This document shows positions 60,546-64,000 of a stretch of 64,000 bases of DNA, piece by piece. The stretch spans positions 4,340,001 through 4,404,000 of the forward strand of contig NZ_AP024600.1 of the NCBI RefSeq assembly GCF_036322585.1, written 5' to 3'. The stretch comes from Luteolibacter sp. LG18. GTDB taxonomy: Bacteria > Verrucomicrobiota > Verrucomicrobiia > Verrucomicrobiales > Akkermansiaceae. The translations under genes and the position numbers were made by a program. The notes under the pieces were generated by a model that made no database searches, was not told where the DNA came from, and saw nothing but the letters and a program-made list of their open reading frames with translations. Position 1 is the first letter of the stretch, and each line of letters begins with the position of its first letter.

Positions 60546-63239
60546 TCAAGGCTGGCTCACGCGGAGGCGAATGAAGGTCTTGTCCGTCGCATCCACCGGA
60601 GCGGCGACCTTGGCGACCACCGTTTCGGTGAGGCCGTTGCCATCGTTCACTGGACTGCCCACCACCGTGTAACCGCCGCCTTCGTTCCAGTGGACGAGAT
60701 CGGTGGTGGTCTCGACGTGGCAGGTGGAGTCCACCATGCCGAGGTGGCGGTGGAAGGTGAGGTTGAGATACTTTTTGCCGTCATTCGGATCCACCGTGTT
60801 GGCCCCGGTGATGCCGGGACGTGAGGCCGAATCGGAAGGGTTCGAGCCGAGTGCGTATTCGGCGAGGTTCGGAATGCCATCGCCATCCGGGTCGGCGTTC
60901 GGGCCGGAAAGGGTGTCGTCGCTGGCCGCGGCGGGGGCGAAGTTCTGCGAGCGCCAGGTCAGGAACGGATGGTTGTTCCGCCAATACTGGAGCAGCGTGC
61001 GGAGGGCCTCGGGCTTGTTCTGGGGGGCGGTGTTGCCGGCCTGGTCCTTGTCATTGAGGCCGTGGCAACTGGTGCAGGTGCGAACCTCGCCGGGCTGGAA
61101 CGTGACCCAGTAGCGTTCCTTCACCACGCTGGTCTTCGCGGCGTCGTTGTCGAGCAGATGCCAGGTCAGCGCGCGGCGGGCGGGCACCACGGCGGCCATC
61201 GAGCCGTCATTGCCCACCTTCACGCTGCCCGCGGGCTGGCCGGCTTCCGACGGTGGGTTTTCGGAAACGGTGTCGTGGAGCTGGGTGGCGAGCACGCGGC
61301 GACCGGGGAATGGCTGCGCGCCGCCATTGGTGAAGCTGCGGCGCAGGTCGGCCTGGAGGATCTGGAGCCAGCCGATGGTGTAGATCTTGCCCGGGTTGGC
61401 ACTGGGAATGATCGTCTGGGTGTTCGACCACGCGACCTTCAGGTTGAACGGCTGCTGTTTGTCCGCGTCATCGCGGGTGGTCATGTTCCGGCTCACGATC
61501 AGCGCCTCGTTCTTCTGGGTGAGATCGCGTTGGAAGAGCGAGAGGTTTACGCCCTCCTCGGTGAAGACCTGCGATTCGATCGCAGCCACCGAATTGGTGT
61601 GGGATGCCGGCAGGGTGCGCGATACCAGTTCGACGGGATACAGCTCCCACAGCGGGCCGTTGTAGTGAACCGAAATGCCATTGGCATACTGGGTGACGTT
61701 CGCGGTGAAGCCGTTCGTCAACAGCGTGCCCGGAGCCATCGACGGTGCGCTGCCGGTGACGGTGGTGAGGCGGTAGGCGTAGAGCGCGGTGGGGGCTGCG
61801 GCGGAACCGGTGTTGGCATCCTGCGCCACCAGACCGCTGTTGATGGTGGCCGTGGTGTGGGCGGCCACGAGGTTGCCGTCGGTGAGGGCGATCGGATTCC
61901 GGTAAAGGTGGGCGGTGCCACCGGAGGGCAGCGGCGTGAGGTAGCTCACGTGCATGCTCTCCGGGTTGACGGGAGCGCCCTGTGCGGTCAGTCCGCCGTT
62001 GAAGCTGATGATGTTTCCCGATCCGTGGTAGCCGACATCGGGGCCGTTGACGGCGACATAGGTGCCGCCTGAAAGAGGGTTTTCGCTGAGCCAGAACATG
62101 TTGTCTGCAAAAGTGCGGACATTCGGTGCCACGTTCGGGTTGTTCGTCACCAGATTCGGATCATCGTTGAAGCTCGGTCCGATCGTACCGCCGAGTTCGT
62201 GGCGGCCGGCATGATTGATGAACTCCTCGTCGGTGCCGTTCTCATTGATGACCCAGGGCGAGAACTGGTTGAACGATTGCCCATTCAGGTTGGTGCCGGC
62301 GCGGCCGGAAATGTCGAAGTTGCGGGGCTCCGGGAAGAAGTCGTCGAGCACTCCGGCCTGGAAGGTGATCGAGGCCTCGGTGGGATAGGTGCCGCAGCCG
62401 TTGGTCGTCTGAACGTAGGTGTCACCGGTGCCGGGAGGGCGATCGGTCACGGCCTGGGGATCGCGGGAGAGGTGGTCCCAGCGATCGAAGACCACCCGGC
62501 CGAAGCTATCGATGAACGGGCCGAATGAGCCGGACGGGGAATGTTCGAGAAGGAACAGGTCGGAGCTCGCCGGATCGAGGCTCCACAGGCCGGTGACGGT
62601 CGGGCGGAGCAGATACTCCTCGCGCTGCGGGTAGAGGTTCGCCTGGCCGTTGTGTGGTCGATCGCTGGCGAAGATGATCCGGCCATTGGTGCCGTAGCAC
62701 GGGCAGATATTGTTGTAGGCGAGCGGCTGGTTCGCGACCTTGGTGATCACCGGTGTCTGGCCGGTGGCGAGGTTCGTGACCTCGTAAAGCTGCCAGACGA
62801 ACACGGTGGTGTCGCTGGCGCTGGAGGGCACGCCGATGACCATGCTGAACAGGACGATGCCGCCGTTCCAATGCACGCTGGGATCGCGGACCGCCACGGT
62901 GGCGAGGTTCGGTTTCCCGCCGGGGATGTTCCAGGTGGCGGTGTTCAGGAGATCGACGAACTGGTTCGCGCCGCTGGCGCTGCGGCGCAACCAGAGCGAG
63001 CCACCGCGAGGAGCGGAGTAGGTGTCGCCGAGATGGTTGCCGAATACCGAAACCGAGGTGGTCACGGAACTGACGGCGGTGCGCGAGTTTACCTCGACCG
63101 GGCAGGGGACCTGGGTGACGAAGACCAGATCATGTGCGGGCGTGGCCGGTGGGGTGGCGAGGGCCAGCGAGCCCGGCAGCAAGATTCCCGCGGCAATGCC
63201 AAGGCCACCGTGCAAACGTCCTTTTCGGAATCCGAGCAT
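60546..63239 (-). CDS. Large secreted c-type cytochrome-like protein (hydrazine-synthase-alpha-like propeller) with Ca-repeat
   Basis: An 897-residue exported protein. After a signal peptide come beta-propeller-like repeats (VFVTQVPCPV, IIFASDRPHNG, GRVVFDRWDHLSRDP). A c-type heme site CTSCHG is at 722-727. Next is a Ca-binding DPDGDGIPNLAEYALGSNP (about 783-801), and the end has CHVETTTDLVHWNEGG, the Verrucomicrobial T-D-L-x-x-W module. The middle resembles the domain named after hydrazine synthase alpha in other genomes, but hydrazine chemistry is not implied. Probably an electron-transfer or oxidising enzyme outside the cell. ATG at 63239. Confidence 0.75.
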   Translation of the reverse strand: MLGFRKGRLHGGLGIAAGILLPGSLALATPPATPAHDLVFVTQVPCPVEVNSRTAVSSVTTSVSVFGNHLGDTYSAPRGGSLWLRRSASGANQFVDLLNTATWNIPGGKPNLATVAVRDPSVHWNGGIVLFSMVIGVPSSASDTTVFVWQLYEVTNLATGQTPVITKVANQPLAYNNICPCYGTNGRIIFASDRPHNGQANLYPQREEYLLRPTVTGLWSLDPASSDLFLLEHSPSGSFGPFIDSFGRVVFDRWDHLSRDPQAVTDRPPGTGDTYVQTTNGCGTYPTEASITFQAGVLDDFFPEPRNFDISGRAGTNLNGQSFNQFSPWVINENGTDEEFINHAGRHELGGTIGPSFNDDPNLVTNNPNVAPNVRTFADNMFWLSENPLSGGTYVAVNGPDVGYHGSGNIISFNGGLTAQGAPVNPESMHVSYLTPLPSGGTAHLYRNPIALTDGNLVAAHTTATINSGLVAQDANTGSAAAPTALYAYRLTTVTGSAPSMAPGTLLTNGFTANVTQYANGISVHYNGPLWELYPVELVSRTLPASHTNSVAAIESQVFTEEGVNLSLFQRDLTQKNEALIVSRNMTTRDDADKQQPFNLKVAWSNTQTIIPSANPGKIYTIGWLQILQADLRRSFTNGGAQPFPGRRVLATQLHDTVSENPPSEAGQPAGSVKVGNDGSMAAVVPARRALTWHLLDNDAAKTSVVKERYWVTFQPGEVRTCTSCHGLNDKDQAGNTAPQNKPEALRTLLQYWRNNHPFLTWRSQNFAPAAASDDTLSGPNADPDGDGIPNLAEYALGSNPSDSASRPGITGANTVDPNDGKKYLNLTFHRHLGMVDSTCHVETTTDLVHWNEGGGYTVVGSPVNDGNGLTETVVAKVAAPVDATDKTFIRLRVSQP

Positions 63240-63318
63240 GGAGGACTATATTTCGCATTTCGCAACGAATCGCACGGAGAATCCCATTGCATTTTTGTCA
63301 TCCGGATTATCAGGAAGC

Positions 63319-63352
63319 AAAAAAGGACGCACCCACGCCGGGCGCGTCCTTT
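63319..63352 (-). terminator. Rho-independent terminator of the partial gene at the window end
   Basis: AAAGGACGC (63322-63330) pairs with GCGTCCTTT (63344-63352), 13-base loop. On the minus strand the stem is followed by six T (complement of 63319-63324), just after the stop of the gene ending at 63374. Confidence 0.88.
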
Positions 63353-63373
63353 CGGTAACGATGGAGCCGAAAC

Positions 63374-64000
63374 TCAGGGCGTGGTCACCTTCATGCGCAT
63401 CATGCGCTTCGGGTGGTCGCCATCCGCCGGGACGCTGTCACCGACGATGAAGGTGATGGAACCGGAGCCATTGGCCGCGCTGATCCGGGACTCGCCGCCG
63501 CCGAGCCAGTTCCAAGAACCGGTGCCGGTCTTGGTGGCGATGTTCGTCCAGGTCACGAGGTCCTCGGTGCCCTGCACGAGGTAGGTGACGTCGGCCGGAT
63601 TGGGCGAGGGCAGCGTGAACTGGAGGGCGAGGCGGTCCTCGAACGAAGGATCGTTGTAGCCTTTCAGCAGTGTCGGCAGGGCGGCGAGGCCATTCGCGCC
63701 GGTGGCGGAAGCCGGGTCGATGCCAAGGCCGTATTCCACCAGGTTCTGCACGCCGTCGTGGTCGTAGTCGGCGTTGTTGGCGAGCAGGCCGTCCTCGCTG
63801 GTGACATTGAAGTGCGTCTCGCGCCAGGTGGTGACAGGGGCGTTCGGCTGAGTGATGCGGACACGGTAGGCGAGCACCAGGGTGTCGTTTTCCAAACCGC
63901 CGTTGTAGCTCTGGATCGCGCCGTTGGCGTCCATGTATTTGCCGCCGGAGGTGAGGAAGTCGTTGTCGTTGCCGACGAACAGGAAGAAGTCGTTCGGATA
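63374..64000 (-). CDS. C-terminal part of a large secreted protein, possibly phytase-like (5' end outside window)
   Basis: The frame is open to the window edge, so only the last ~208 residues are seen. The first visible part PNDFFLFVGNDNDFLTSGG resembles the end of phytase-like (esterase-like activity of phytase) propeller proteins. A Ca-binding DYDHDGVQNLVEYGLGIDP follows, then a beta module with TYLVQGTEDLVTWTN (T-D-L-x-x-W type). Together these suggest an exported enzyme with a C-terminal sorting or binding module. The catalytic part cannot be seen. Confidence 0.7.
   Translation of the reverse strand, partial: YPNDFFLFVGNDNDFLTSGGKYMDANGAIQSYNGGLENDTLVLAYRVRITQPNAPVTTWRETHFNVTSEDGLLANNADYDHDGVQNLVEYGLGIDPASATGANGLAALPTLLKGYNDPSFEDRLALQFTLPSPNPADVTYLVQGTEDLVTWTNIATKTGTGSWNWLGGGESRISAANGSGSITFIVGDSVPADGDHPKRMMRMKVTTP

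Overview
The window is one stretch of a high-GC bacterial chromosome. The best guess is a member of the Verrucomicrobiota, close to Luteolibacter or other Verrucomicrobiaceae. The signs are exported proteins carrying a Ca-binding DPDGDGIPNLAEY-type repeat plus a T-D-L-x-x-W module, many exported enzymes with signal peptides, LPS genes (waaA), a rhamnose isomerase together with a fused aldolase/dehydrogenase, and many genes without a clear Shine-Dalgarno sequence. The taxonomic call is inference from gene content. There is no rRNA, CRISPR array, prophage or insertion-sequence transposase. One tRNA (Ser-UGA) is present.

Layout. 0-6.6 kb: ffh, an RDD membrane protein, and a minus-strand run of mazG-like, rsmH, DUF3472 lipoprotein and a DJ-1 protein, then a PH-like membrane protein whose start lies in a small inverted repeat, and a P-loop kinase. 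6.7-9.2 kb: a metal ABC transporter (His-rich ATPase and permease, no binding protein) preceded by a small anchored protein. 9.4-17.8 kb: DUF1992, IscA-type Fe-S protein, phosphodiester glycosidase-like protein, di-heme peroxidase, exported hydrolase, YlbF-like protein with a Cys-rich tail, DUF5706 membrane protein and an RGG-rich protein. 17.8-27.2 kb: envelope region with waaA, rsmD, an AsmA-like protein, an LtaS/sulfatase-type membrane enzyme, a GT28 glycosyltransferase and a HAD hydrolase. 27.4-33.3 kb: BON, PRC-barrel and DUF2934 proteins, a NarL-type two-component pair, and an AI-2E-type transporter fused to cytoplasmic sensor domains.

33.5-49.7 kb is the metabolic core. It holds an alpha/beta hydrolase, a 45-residue membrane peptide, glpK-glpD (4-base overlap), rhaA between two repeat elements, a Tat-exported beta-propeller, a nuclease-like protein, the fused rhamnulose-1-phosphate aldolase/dehydrogenase, a divergent DeoR regulator, and four sugar genes (mutarotase-like, cupin, TIM-barrel epimerase, Gfo/Idh dehydrogenase). 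Regularly spaced repeats upstream of deoR and of the four sugar genes look like operators. 49.7-64 kb: cupin, DGPF/YciI protein with its ECF sigma factor, tRNA-Ser, lipoprotein esterase, DUF2252 protein, sialate-esterase-like SGNH hydrolase with an overlapping lipoprotein methyltransferase, pectinesterase, NdpA-like nucleoid protein, hydrolase, a large secreted c-type heme protein, and the end of another large secreted protein cut by the window edge.

Taken together the genes fit a heterotroph that degrades plant or algal polysaccharide (pectin, rhamnose, acetylated sugars). The most notable points are a REPIN/MITE-like element that seems to have replaced the end of glpD, the transporter-sensor fusion, the unassigned sugar module with phased operators, a lone DUF5706 protein, and the Cys-tailed YlbF protein.
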